Below, piece by piece: positions 56,578 to 64,000 of a DNA stretch of 64,000 nt (position 1 is the stretch's first letter; every line of letters starts with the position of its first letter). This stretch comes from Natronohydrobacter sp. GTDB lineage: Bacteria; Pseudomonadota; Alphaproteobacteria; Rhodobacterales; Rhodobacteraceae. The position numbers were made by a program, and so were the translations under genes. Below the pieces are notes generated by a model. It made no database searches. It had not been told where the DNA came from and worked only from the letters and a program-made list of their open reading frames with translations. Location of the stretch: contig JAUVXF010000013.1 of assembly GCA_030603695.1 (NCBI GenBank), positions 1 through 64,000 of the forward strand. Direction: 5' to 3'.

Positions 56578-57717
56578 ATGGCACGCAAGCGCGCCTTCGG
56601 TGTTTTTGCCCTGCTTGGCGCGGCCGGGGTGGTTGGCGCGGCCTTGGTGTTCTGGCCCCTCGATCCGGCAGAGATATCCCTTGGCCCAAAAGCGCAAGGT
56701 GACTGGATGGCTGCCTTGGCCGGGCAAGAGGACGCCGGGTTCGTGCGCCCTTCGGGAGAGTGGGCCTTGCGCCTGCCAGATGATCACGCCGCGCATCCGG
56801 CGCAGCGTTCGGAACTTTGGCAGATATCGGCGCAGGTGCAGGGGCCGGATCTGGAAGTGATTTCTGTGCAATTCTCAGTATTGCGCCAAGGTGTTACCCC
56901 GCCCACAGAGGCCGCAAGCGGCAATATCTGGGATCTGCGCGATCTGTATCGCGCCCATGTGATTACCGCGCTTCAGCAGGGCGCGCAGGGTCAGGCTGAA
57001 GAACGTCTTGCGCGCGGCTTTGCCGGGCTGGCCGGTTATGACAGCGATATGCAGGAACTTCGGCTGGATGACTGGGCCTTGCGCTTTGGCGATGATACTG
57101 GCGCAAATCCTTGGCAATTTGCTGCAACCACGGGGGACATGCAGGTTACGCTAGAGTTTGAGGGCCTCAAACCCCCGCTGCCGCTTGTGGCCCCGGATGC
57201 GCCCTTTCGCGGCTATGCGGTGCCGCGGCTGGGTGTTACAGGCACAATCACAACGCCAAATGGGGCTATGCCTGTGACTGGCCTTGCATGGTTTGATCAT
57301 GTCTGGGGGGAATTGCCCTTGCCGGGGGCGGCACCTGTGGTGTCTGACAGATTGCTGGTGCACCTTGATACAGGCGATGATCTGGTGGTGATCACCTCGC
57401 GCCGGCGCGACGGGCAGGGCAGCCCCACGGTTGATGCCGTGATGATCGGCACAGATGGCCAAGCCAGCCAGATCAGCCCACAGCGTGCAGAGCTGGACTT
57501 CCTGCGCCTTTGGCAAGGAGAGGTCGGGATTTGGCCAGTTGAATGGCAGATCACTTTGGATGAAACGCTGGAATTGACAGTGTCGCCGGTATGGGATGCA
57601 CAGGAATACGCCTTTGCAACCCCTGTCTGGTCGGGTCTGGTGACAGTCGCGGGGGTGTATAACGGCCAGCCGGTGCGCGGCACAGGGCTTTTGCAATTGG
57701 CACAAGGCGGGATGTGA
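56578..57717 (+). CDS. CrtC/AttH-like lipocalin-type protein, exported or membrane-anchored
   Basis: About 379 residues. The N-terminus has one hydrophobic segment (FGVFALLGAAGVVGAALVFW). The rest resembles the AttH/hydroxyneurosporene synthase-like double-lipocalin family: SELWQISAQVQGPDLEVISVQ early, GLAWFDHVWGE in the middle, and a C-terminal VAGVYNGQPVRGTGLLQL. Members bind or hydrate hydrophobic molecules; no activity can be claimed. TTG at 56569 is an alternative start, and neither start has ideal spacing to AGGAG at 56561. The stop overlaps or abuts the cytochrome gene. Confidence 0.78.
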   Translation: MARKRAFGVFALLGAAGVVGAALVFWPLDPAEISLGPKAQGDWMAALAGQEDAGFVRPSGEWALRLPDDHAAHPAQRSELWQISAQVQGPDLEVISVQFSVLRQGVTPPTEAASGNIWDLRDLYRAHVITALQQGAQGQAEERLARGFAGLAGYDSDMQELRLDDWALRFGDDTGANPWQFAATTGDMQVTLEFEGLKPPLPLVAPDAPFRGYAVPRLGVTGTITTPNGAMPVTGLAWFDHVWGELPLPGAAPVVSDRLLVHLDTGDDLVVITSRRRDGQGSPTVDAVMIGTDGQASQISPQRAELDFLRLWQGEVGIWPVEWQITLDETLELTVSPVWDAQEYAFATPVWSGLVTVAGVYNGQPVRGTGLLQLAQGGM

Positions 57718-57719
57718 AC

Positions 57720-59153
57720 ATGCGGATAGGGCAGCGCAGTATCTGGATCGGGGCGGGCATGTTGGGGGCGGCGCTGTCGCTCTGGGTTGCGCTTGGGCCG
57801 CTCTTGCGCGGCACGTCCGATCCTGACAGGTTCCGCTCGCCTGTGGGAGAGGTTGAGGCCACGCCGCAGCGCCCCGGCTCTGTTGAAGCGGGATTTGCAG
57901 CGCTTGTGAACCAGCCCTATGTCAGTTGCGGAATGCCCTATGCCGCCTATCGCCGTGTGGCCCCCGAAACCAGCCCTGATCTGCTGTTGCCAGGGCGCGC
58001 GGGGCGCAATGCCGAATTGCCGTATTTCCTGACAGCGCATGTGAATGCGGATGGGGTGGAAATCGTCTCCAACAACTGTCTTGTGTGCCATGCAGCGCGC
58101 TTGGGCGATGAGATTGTCATAGGCCTGGGCGATGCCTTTGCCGATTTCACCGATGACCCCCGCCAGCTTGTGACGCAAACGGGCCGCTTTGTGCAAAGCC
58201 AGAGTGATGGCGCGGCCTGGGCGCATTGGGCCGACCGGATAGAGGGGATTGCGCCCTATATCCAGACCCGCACCTTGGGCATGAACCCGGCCACGAACCT
58301 GAGTTGGGCACTCATGGCGCATCGTGACCCCCGCACAATGGCCTGGTCACAAATCCCGCTGATGGATCCCCCCCCGCGCGATCCTGTGCCCGTGCGCACG
58401 CCGCCCTGGTGGTGGATGGGCAAGAAAAACGCGATGTTTTATACCACTATCGGGCGGGGTGATCATTCGCGCTATATGCTGTTTGCGTCGCTTCTCTGCG
58501 CTGACAGTGTGGCAGAGTTGGAAGAGATCGACCAATTTGCACCCGATATCCGCGCCTATCTTGCAAGCCTTGAAGCGCCTGCCTTTCCCTATCCGATTGA
58601 TGCGGGCTTGGCCGAACAGGGGCAGGCGCTGTTCACGCGCCATTGTGCGGCCTGTCACGGAACCTATGGCGAGGCGCCGCGCTATCCAAACCGGGTCATC
58701 GGGTTGGATGAGATCGGGACAGACCCGCTTTATGCCCGATCCATGACCGATGGCAGCCTTGATCGCTTTTTTGACTGGGTGGAACGCTCGCCGCATGGGG
58801 GCACAGTGCGCGCGGCCCCGGCCGAGGGGTATATCGCGCCGCCGCTGGATGGGATATGGGCGGTTGCGCCCTATTTCCACAATGGCGCCGTGCCCAGTCT
58901 GGCAGCCGTGCTGGACAGCCGTTTGCGCCCGCAATTCTGGCGCCATGTCACACCGCGCGCCTATGATCCTGCGGTGCTGGGGTGGCGGTTCGAGGTGCTG
59001 GAAACGGGCAAGGCAGCTGCGGCCAGCGCGACAGAGCGCGCGGCGATTTATGACACCACCTTGCCGGGCTATGGCAGGGATGGGCATACCTATGGCGATG
59101 ATCTGACAGATGATGACCGCGCCGCCTTGCTGGAATACCTCAAATCCCTGTAA
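57720..59153 (+). CDS. Diheme cytochrome c of the peroxidase/RoxA-like superfamily
   Basis: 477 residues. An N-terminal anchor or signal (GAGMLGAALSLWVALGPLL) is followed by two heme c motifs, CLVCH at about residue 122 and CAACH at about residue 308. The C-terminal PYFHNGAVPSLAAVL and EYLKSL ending resemble diheme peroxidases of the MauG/CcpA/RoxA group. Substrate is unknown. A GTG at 57714 overlapping the previous stop is an alternative start. It is coupled to the CrtC-like gene, suggesting oxidation of a hydrophobic compound in the periplasm. Confidence 0.82.
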   Translation: MRIGQRSIWIGAGMLGAALSLWVALGPLLRGTSDPDRFRSPVGEVEATPQRPGSVEAGFAALVNQPYVSCGMPYAAYRRVAPETSPDLLLPGRAGRNAELPYFLTAHVNADGVEIVSNNCLVCHAARLGDEIVIGLGDAFADFTDDPRQLVTQTGRFVQSQSDGAAWAHWADRIEGIAPYIQTRTLGMNPATNLSWALMAHRDPRTMAWSQIPLMDPPPRDPVPVRTPPWWWMGKKNAMFYTTIGRGDHSRYMLFASLLCADSVAELEEIDQFAPDIRAYLASLEAPAFPYPIDAGLAEQGQALFTRHCAACHGTYGEAPRYPNRVIGLDEIGTDPLYARSMTDGSLDRFFDWVERSPHGGTVRAAPAEGYIAPPLDGIWAVAPYFHNGAVPSLAAVLDSRLRPQFWRHVTPRAYDPAVLGWRFEVLETGKAAAASATERAAIYDTTLPGYGRDGHTYGDDLTDDDRAALLEYLKSL

Positions 59154-59180
59154 CACCGGGCAAGGCGGGCCATTTCGGCC

Positions 59181-60074
59181 TTACTGCGTGCGCACCAGCG
59201 CCCCGCGCTGCGCGATGACCTGCACTGCAATGTCATGCGCTTTTGCTGCGGCTTCTGACGGGGGGCAGCCGGACAGGCGCGCGGCGAGATAGCCGCCATT
59301 GAACGCATCGCCTGCGCCAGTGCTGTCAACCGGGCGTTGGGCGGGCGGGGAAAGCGTAACCTCTGCATCTGCGGATTTCACCAGAAACGGCGCACCGCCA
59401 TTTTTCACCACCACTTCGTCCGCACCTGCCGCGCACCAGCGCTTTGCGCAGGCTTCGGGCGTGGGATCGCCAAAAACGCGCGCTTCATCATCATAGCTGG
59501 GCAAGGCGATGGTTGCGCAGGCGGCGGCCTGTGTCAGGACGCTGCGCAAGGCATCCTGGCTTTCCCAAAGCGCAGGGCGGATATTTGGGTCAAAGGCCGT
59601 CAGTTTGCCTTTGGCCCGCGCTGCGCGCACCAAAGCCAGAAGGACGCCTCGCTTTTCAGGTGGCAGGATGGCCAGCGTAATTCCTGACAGATAGACCACA
59701 TCGGCAGCCTCTATCGCGGCTTGCAACAGGGTCTCATCATCGGCAAGGCCACGCGCCGCAGAGGTTGCGCGCCAATAGGCAAAGCTGCGCTCTCCCTCGG
59801 TCAGTTCTATCGCATAAAGGCCAATATTGCGCGCGGGGCTTTGGCGAATGAAGCGGGTATCTATCTGTTCTTTCGCCAGAAACTTCAGAAAACGCTTTGA
59901 AAAACTGTCTTCCCCTATGCAGGTAAGGTAACTGACAGTCCAATCCTGCCCCAGATAGCGCCGGGCATACCATGCGGTATTCAACGTATCCCCGGCAAAG
60001 CGTTGCTCCCACAAGCCGCTTTCGGTTTGTGACAATTCCACCATTGCCTCGCCGATTGACAGAAACAGGGCCAT
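59181..60074 (-). CDS. kdgK: 2-keto-3-deoxygluconate kinase
   Basis: 297-residue PfkB-family kinase. MALFLSIGEAMVEL opens the protein, the N-terminal region has AGDTLNTAWYARRYLG, and the C-terminal PfkB signature is DSTGAGDAFNGGYLAA. It phosphorylates 2-keto-3-deoxygluconate for the Entner-Doudoroff aldolase. The start at 60074 shares a base with the stop of uxuB (TGATG), so the two are coupled. The longer frame from 60248 lies inside uxuB. Confidence 0.91.
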   Translation of the reverse strand: MALFLSIGEAMVELSQTESGLWEQRFAGDTLNTAWYARRYLGQDWTVSYLTCIGEDSFSKRFLKFLAKEQIDTRFIRQSPARNIGLYAIELTEGERSFAYWRATSAARGLADDETLLQAAIEAADVVYLSGITLAILPPEKRGVLLALVRAARAKGKLTAFDPNIRPALWESQDALRSVLTQAAACATIALPSYDDEARVFGDPTPEACAKRWCAAGADEVVVKNGGAPFLVKSADAEVTLSPPAQRPVDSTGAGDAFNGGYLAARLSGCPPSEAAAKAHDIAVQVIAQRGALVRTQ

Positions 60075-61543
60075 CAGCTTTGCGCCTCCAGAGAGAGTGC
60101 CGCGCGCATTCCATGCGCAAGCATGCGTTCCAAGGCCCGCGTAACAGCATCTTGCCAGATGGCGGAGGCAACCAGCGGTTGGGGGAATAGCCCCGGCAGG
60201 CCCTGCAATCGCGCCACGATATGTGGCGCATCTGACGGCAGATCGCATAATGCGGCGGAAATCTGGGCCGCGCGCGGATCATGCAGCGGATAGGGCTGGC
60301 CCGCATCGTCACGGCCCAAGGCATAGCGCATCCAGCCTGCAACGGCGAAGGCGAAAGGCTGGATATCCTGCCCGCGCTCCAAACAGGCCAGCGCGGGTGC
60401 AAGCAGGCGCTGGGGCAGTTTCTCTGTGCCGTCTTTGGCAATCTGGCGCGTTTCATGGGCGATAGCCGGGTTGGCGAAGCGCAGTGCCAAGGCTTCTGCA
60501 TACTGGCCCAGATCAATGCCGGGCAGGGGCGGCAAAAGACTGGCTGCTGCGCGCAAATGGCGCTGCACAAGGCGCGCAAGATCAGGGCTTGCCATAACAT
60601 CGCGCACCAAGGGATACCCCGCCAGAAAGCCGCAATAGGCCAGCATGGAATGTGCCCCGTTCAGCATGGTCAGCTTCATGCGTTCATAGGGGGCCACATC
60701 TTGCACAAAGATCGCATTGCCAGCGGCCCAATCGGGGCGGCCGAGCGGGAAATCATCCTCTATAATCCATTGATGGAACTCTTCGGTCTCTATCGCGGCA
60801 AGATCTGTGTGGCCTGTTTGCTGCGCTGCCTCTGCAAGGGTTTGGGATGTGGGGGCAGGGGTGATCCGGTCAACCATCGTGCAGGGAAAGGCAATCTCTG
60901 CCGCGATCCATGCCGCCAGATCGGGATCAAGGCGCGTGGCAAAATCGATCAACGCGCTGCGCAGCAGGCGGCCATTTTCAGGCAGGTTGTCGCAGCTGAG
61001 AACGGTGAAGGGCGCAAGGCCGTGCTGGCGGCGGTGGCGCATTGCAGCCGCCAGCAATCCCAAAACCCCGCTTGGGTGTTCAGGATTGGCCAGATCGGCG
61101 GCAACAGCAGGGTGCGCCAAATCTGCCCCGCCGGTGGCCCGGTCAATCCCATAGCCGCGCTCGGTCACTGTCAGGCTGACAATGCGCGTTGCCGGAATGC
61201 AAAGCGCGGCCAATGTGGCGGCAGGGTCTGCGGCAATGACCTGCCCAACCGCACCGATCACGCGCGCTGTGCTGCCAGTCGCCGCGCGGGTTACAAGCGT
61301 ATAGCGCCCGTCTTGGGCGCCAAGCGTTTGCGCCAGGGCGCTATCGCGCAGCGCCACCGCGCAGATGCGCCAATCGCCGCCCGAAGCGGCCAGCGCCTGA
61401 TCCGTATATGCGCCAAGATGGGCGCGAAAAAACGCTCCTGCGCCAATATGGACGATCCCTGTGCCATGGTTCTCTGGCACATAGGCCGGGGGCAGGGCAG
61501 GGCCGCTGATCTGGCTGGTGGCCCCAAGTCTGGGCAGTGTCAC
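60074..61543 (-). CDS. uxuB: Mannitol dehydrogenase family, fructuronate reductase-like
   Basis: 489 residues. The NAD-binding segment is IVHIGAGAFFRAHLGAYTD near the N-terminus, and the catalytic stretch is KLTMLNGAHSMLAYCG. It converts D-fructuronate and D-mannonate. The GTG at 61543 overlaps the uxuA stop (GTGA) and gives the normal length; the longer frame is out of the question because it would lie inside uxuA. Mannitol 2-dehydrogenase is an alternative, but the neighbours point to hexuronate use. Confidence 0.89.
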   Translation of the reverse strand: MTLPRLGATSQISGPALPPAYVPENHGTGIVHIGAGAFFRAHLGAYTDQALAASGGDWRICAVALRDSALAQTLGAQDGRYTLVTRAATGSTARVIGAVGQVIAADPAATLAALCIPATRIVSLTVTERGYGIDRATGGADLAHPAVAADLANPEHPSGVLGLLAAAMRHRRQHGLAPFTVLSCDNLPENGRLLRSALIDFATRLDPDLAAWIAAEIAFPCTMVDRITPAPTSQTLAEAAQQTGHTDLAAIETEEFHQWIIEDDFPLGRPDWAAGNAIFVQDVAPYERMKLTMLNGAHSMLAYCGFLAGYPLVRDVMASPDLARLVQRHLRAAASLLPPLPGIDLGQYAEALALRFANPAIAHETRQIAKDGTEKLPQRLLAPALACLERGQDIQPFAFAVAGWMRYALGRDDAGQPYPLHDPRAAQISAALCDLPSDAPHIVARLQGLPGLFPQPLVASAIWQDAVTRALERMLAHGMRAALSLEAQS

Positions 61544-62757
61544 AGGCTCAATCCTTCCACCGGATGCGCAAGCGCTGTCATGATGCCGCGCAATTCCGCC
61601 AGCCCCTTGAGCCGCCCGATGGATGGATAGCCGGGCTGTGCCTTGCGTCCAAGATCGTCCAGAATATCCTGACCATGGTCTGGGCGCATGGGAATGTTGC
61701 AATCGCTGCGCCCTGCGGTGCGCCTGCGTGCCTCTTCGCGCAGCACTGCCGCGATAAACGCCACCATATCAGTGCCGCCGCCCAGATGCTCTGCCTCATA
61801 AAAACTGCCAGAGATCGCCTCGGTTTCGCGTGCGACATTGCGCATATGCAGGAAATGCACCCGCGCGCCCAGCCTGTCCATCATGCCGGGAATATCATTG
61901 TCAGGCCGCGCCCCCAGAGAGCCAGAGCATAGGGTGATCCCATTCGCGGGCAGATCAACGGCTTGCATGATGGCCTGATAATCGGCCTCTGTGGACATGA
62001 TGCGCGGCAGGCCCATCAGGGGAAAGGGCGGATCATCGGGGTGGCAGCACAGCCGCATTCCAAGGCTTTGCGCAACTGGCGCCACTTCCGACAAAAAATC
62101 GATCAGATTTTGGCGCAGGCGTTCGGCGGTGATATGGCGATATTCGGCCAGATGCCCGCGCACATCATCAAGTGTGAAATTCTCTGCCGCGCCGGGCAGG
62201 CCGAAGACGATATTGCGCGCAAGTGCCGCGCGCATGTCTTCTGTCATGCGGGCCGCGCGTTGGCTGGCTGCATCTGCAATTGCTGCGGGATAGTCCGCCG
62301 CCGCGCCGGGGCGGGCGAGAATGTGAATGTCAAAGGCTGCAAAATCGGTATGGTCGTAGCGCATGCAGGTAGCCCCATTGGGCAAACGCCATGCAAGATC
62401 GGTGCGTGTCCAGTCCAGAACCGGCATGAAGTTGTAGCAGATCACCTCTATCCCGGCCGCATGAAGGTTGTGCAGGGAGTGTTTGTAATTGCTGATATGG
62501 CTGCGCCAATCGCCTTTCTGTTTCTTGATATCTTCTGAAACCGGCAGGCTTTCGACCACTTCCCACGCAAGGCCAGAGGCAGAGCCATCGCGCATGCGCG
62601 AAATCTCGGATTGGCGGCGCGTGATTTCTGCACTGCTCCAGATTTCGCCTGTCGGGACATGGTGCAGCGCAGAGACAACGCCCTCAACACCCGCTTGCAG
62701 CATGTCATCAATAGAAACCAGATCTTTTGGCCCAAACCATCGCCATGTCTGACGCAT
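61540..62757 (-). CDS. uxuA: Mannonate dehydratase
   Basis: 405 residues, usual for UxuA. MRQTWRWFGPKDLVSIDDM, VVSALHHVPTGEIW, CCHPDDPPFPLMGLPRI and IPMRPDHGQDIL are family landmarks with metal-binding His, Cys and Asp residues. It dehydrates D-mannonate to 2-keto-3-deoxygluconate. It is the first gene of uxuA-uxuB-kdgK and is divergent from the GntR regulator. Confidence 0.95.
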   Translation of the reverse strand: MRQTWRWFGPKDLVSIDDMLQAGVEGVVSALHHVPTGEIWSSAEITRRQSEISRMRDGSASGLAWEVVESLPVSEDIKKQKGDWRSHISNYKHSLHNLHAAGIEVICYNFMPVLDWTRTDLAWRLPNGATCMRYDHTDFAAFDIHILARPGAAADYPAAIADAASQRAARMTEDMRAALARNIVFGLPGAAENFTLDDVRGHLAEYRHITAERLRQNLIDFLSEVAPVAQSLGMRLCCHPDDPPFPLMGLPRIMSTEADYQAIMQAVDLPANGITLCSGSLGARPDNDIPGMMDRLGARVHFLHMRNVARETEAISGSFYEAEHLGGGTDMVAFIAAVLREEARRRTAGRSDCNIPMRPDHGQDILDDLGRKAQPGYPSIGRLKGLAELRGIMTALAHPVEGLSL

Positions 62758-62827
62758 GAAAATCTCCTCTCGACGAACGCGCAGTGTTTTAACTTGTTTT
62801 CTTATACCACTTTCAATTTTGTTGACT

Positions 62828-62851
62828 AGTATGGAAGTATGATTGTATGGA
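62828..62851 (+). repeat. Three tandem 8-base repeats upstream of the GntR regulator
   Basis: AGTATGGA, AGTATGAT and TGTATGGA follow one another at 62828-62851, in the divergent region between uxuA and the regulator. TTGACT (62822-62827) lies directly ahead. The repeats could be a protein-binding array or chance; they are near the expected promoter. Confidence 0.35.
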
Positions 62852-62873
62852 AGATTCTCAGGGAGGCAGGCCG

Positions 62874-63587
62874 ATGATCCAAAGCGCCGCGCATACGATA
62901 GAGCTATCGCAGGAAACAGCCGTTGGCCCGCAGGTGCACCGGCTGTTGCGCGATCGCATTGTGCGCGGTGATCTGATGCCGGGAACGCGCATTTCCGAAA
63001 CCGAAGTGGCGGCAGAGTTTTCGGTCAGTCGCCAGCCCGTGCGCGAGGCATTCATCAAGTTGGCCGAAGAAAACCTGCTGGAAATCCGCCCGCAGCGCGG
63101 AACTTTCGTGCGCCGTATTTCCATGCCGGCCGTTTTATCGGCCCAGTTTGTGCGCGAAGCGGTCGAGGCCGATATCGTGCAAGCGCTGGCCGCTGCCCCG
63201 CCTGCCGGGCTGCTGGTGCGGTTGGGAAATCTGCTGGAACAGCAAAAAGCCGCCGCTGAAAACCCCGATCCCACAGATTTCGTCGCGCTGGATGAAGCTT
63301 TTCACCGTCAATTGGCCGAAGCGTTGGAGCAAGGGGCGGCGGCCGATATTCTGGAAGGGCTGAAAATACAGATGAACCGTGTGCGCCATCTGACGGCGCG
63401 CCAATTCTCGCGCCAGAAAGTTATCGCACAACATGGCGCCATCATCGAGGCAATTCGCGCGCAAGATGCAGTGCAGGCAAGCGCCGTAATGCGCACGCAT
63501 TTGCGCGAGATTCTCAATGACCTTCCGGCCATCGTGGCTGCGATGCCGGAATGTTTTGACCAGACGACCCGAAAACCGTCCGCATAA
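62874..63587 (+). CDS. GntR/FadR family regulator of hexuronate genes
   Basis: 237 residues. A winged helix-turn-helix (GTRISETEVAAEFSVSRQ) is followed by an FCD all-helical ligand domain (FVALDEAFHRQLAEAL, then QHGAIIEAIRAQDAVQASAV). UxuR/ExuR belong to this family. The start at 62874 has GGGAGG seven bases ahead; an in-frame ATG at 62847 is an alternative. It is divergent from uxuA and 15 bases before the TRAP gene, so it likely controls both. Confidence 0.9.
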   Translation: MIQSAAHTIELSQETAVGPQVHRLLRDRIVRGDLMPGTRISETEVAAEFSVSRQPVREAFIKLAEENLLEIRPQRGTFVRRISMPAVLSAQFVREAVEADIVQALAAAPPAGLLVRLGNLLEQQKAAAENPDPTDFVALDEAFHRQLAEALEQGAAADILEGLKIQMNRVRHLTARQFSRQKVIAQHGAIIEAIRAQDAVQASAVMRTHLREILNDLPAIVAAMPECFDQTTRKPSA

Positions 63588-63602
63588 ATACAGGAGGAAA
63601 CT

Positions 63603-64000
63603 ATGCTGACAGGACTTACTTTGAAGAAACTGCTTCTGGCCGGGATCGCCGCGCCTTTGTTGGCCTTTCCTGCCATGGCGCAGGATGTCACGCTCAAGTT
63701 GGGCCATCTGGCCAATGAAGATAACCCTTGGCACAAAGCTGCCGTCAAGTTTGGCGAAGAGCTGTCTGCCCTGACAGATGGCCGAATTGCAGTCGAAGTC
63801 TTCCCCAATGAATCGCTGGGCCGCGAGATGGATTTGATCAACGGCATGCAGCTTGGCACCGCCGATATGACGATCACAGGCGAAAGCTTGCAAAACTGGG
63901 CGCCTCTGGCGGCTCTTTTGGCAGTTCCCTATGCCTATACGTCGCTGGAGCATATGGACGAGGTGGCCTCTGGCGAGATTGGCGACATGATCGAAGCGCA
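63603..64000 (+). CDS. TRAP transporter substrate-binding protein, DctP family (partial)
   Basis: 132 residues visible; the gene runs off the window end. A signal peptide ends near FPAMAQD, then comes LKLGHLANEDNPWHKAAVKF and GRIAVEVFPNESLG, typical of DctP-type proteins. AGGAGG lies just before the ATG. With the uxu genes next to it, the ligand is probably a hexuronate such as glucuronate or galacturonate, by inference. Confidence 0.9.
   Translation, partial: MLTGLTLKKLLLAGIAAPLLAFPAMAQDVTLKLGHLANEDNPWHKAAVKFGEELSALTDGRIAVEVFPNESLGREMDLINGMQLGTADMTITGESLQNWAPLAALLAVPYAYTSLEHMDEVASGEIGDMIEA

Overview
The window looks like chromosome of a Rhodobacteraceae-type alphaproteobacterium. It is GC-rich and tightly packed, with many ATGA or GTGA stop/start overlaps. 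The gene content fits that group: hmuSTUV-type heme uptake, Sox/flavocytochrome c sulfide oxidation genes, sulfopropanediol/sulfolactate catabolism, a TRAP binding protein and NitT/TauT-type ABC importers. I saw no rRNA, tRNA, CRISPR array, insertion sequence or prophage. The assignment rests on gene content and style, not on a marker gene.

Layout. 1-3805: dTDP-L-rhamnose genes rfbC-B-D-A, with rfbC split by a one-base frameshift in a run of eight C. 4170-4901: a membrane protein with a cyclic-nucleotide-binding (Popeye-like) domain. 4955-13863: a heme/iron uptake island. One arm carries a small exported protein, exbB, two exbD genes and tonB. The divergent arm carries hmuS-T-U-V and a TonB-dependent heme receptor. 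13932-32618: a biosynthetic cluster on the minus strand, comprising a phosphopantetheinyl transferase, an outer-membrane factor, a membrane-fusion protein, an RND pump, one large reducing polyketide synthase and a C-A-T-R NRPS with reductive release. 32674-36369, same strand: YeeE/YedE transporter, small cytochrome c, flavocytochrome c sulfide dehydrogenase, soxY and soxZ. 36540-38086: a CDP-alcohol phosphatidyltransferase and an FkbM methyltransferase. 38232-42336: a compact set of GTP cyclohydrolase II, MDR dehydrogenase, PTPS-like protein, methyltransferase and RibD-type reductase.

42352-55773 is a sulfonate catabolic region. A LacI regulator faces an ABC importer followed by an HpsN-like dehydrogenase, a DegT-type aminotransferase, an SDR and an MDR dehydrogenase. 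A GntR regulator faces a sulfolactate dehydrogenase-like gene, suyA, suyB and a YeiH-type exporter. Together these would import a C3 sulfonate, oxidise it to sulfolactate, cleave it to pyruvate plus sulfite, and export the sulfur anion. 55792-59153 holds a NusG/RfaH-like antiterminator, a CrtC/AttH-like protein and a diheme cytochrome c. 59181-64000 is a hexuronate set (kdgK, uxuB, uxuA, a GntR/FadR regulator) and the start of a TRAP binding protein cut by the window end.

The best candidates for undescribed biology are the PKS-NRPS-RND cluster, the RibA/PTPS/RibD/methyltransferase cluster, and the mixed sulfonate operon with its unexpected aminotransferase.
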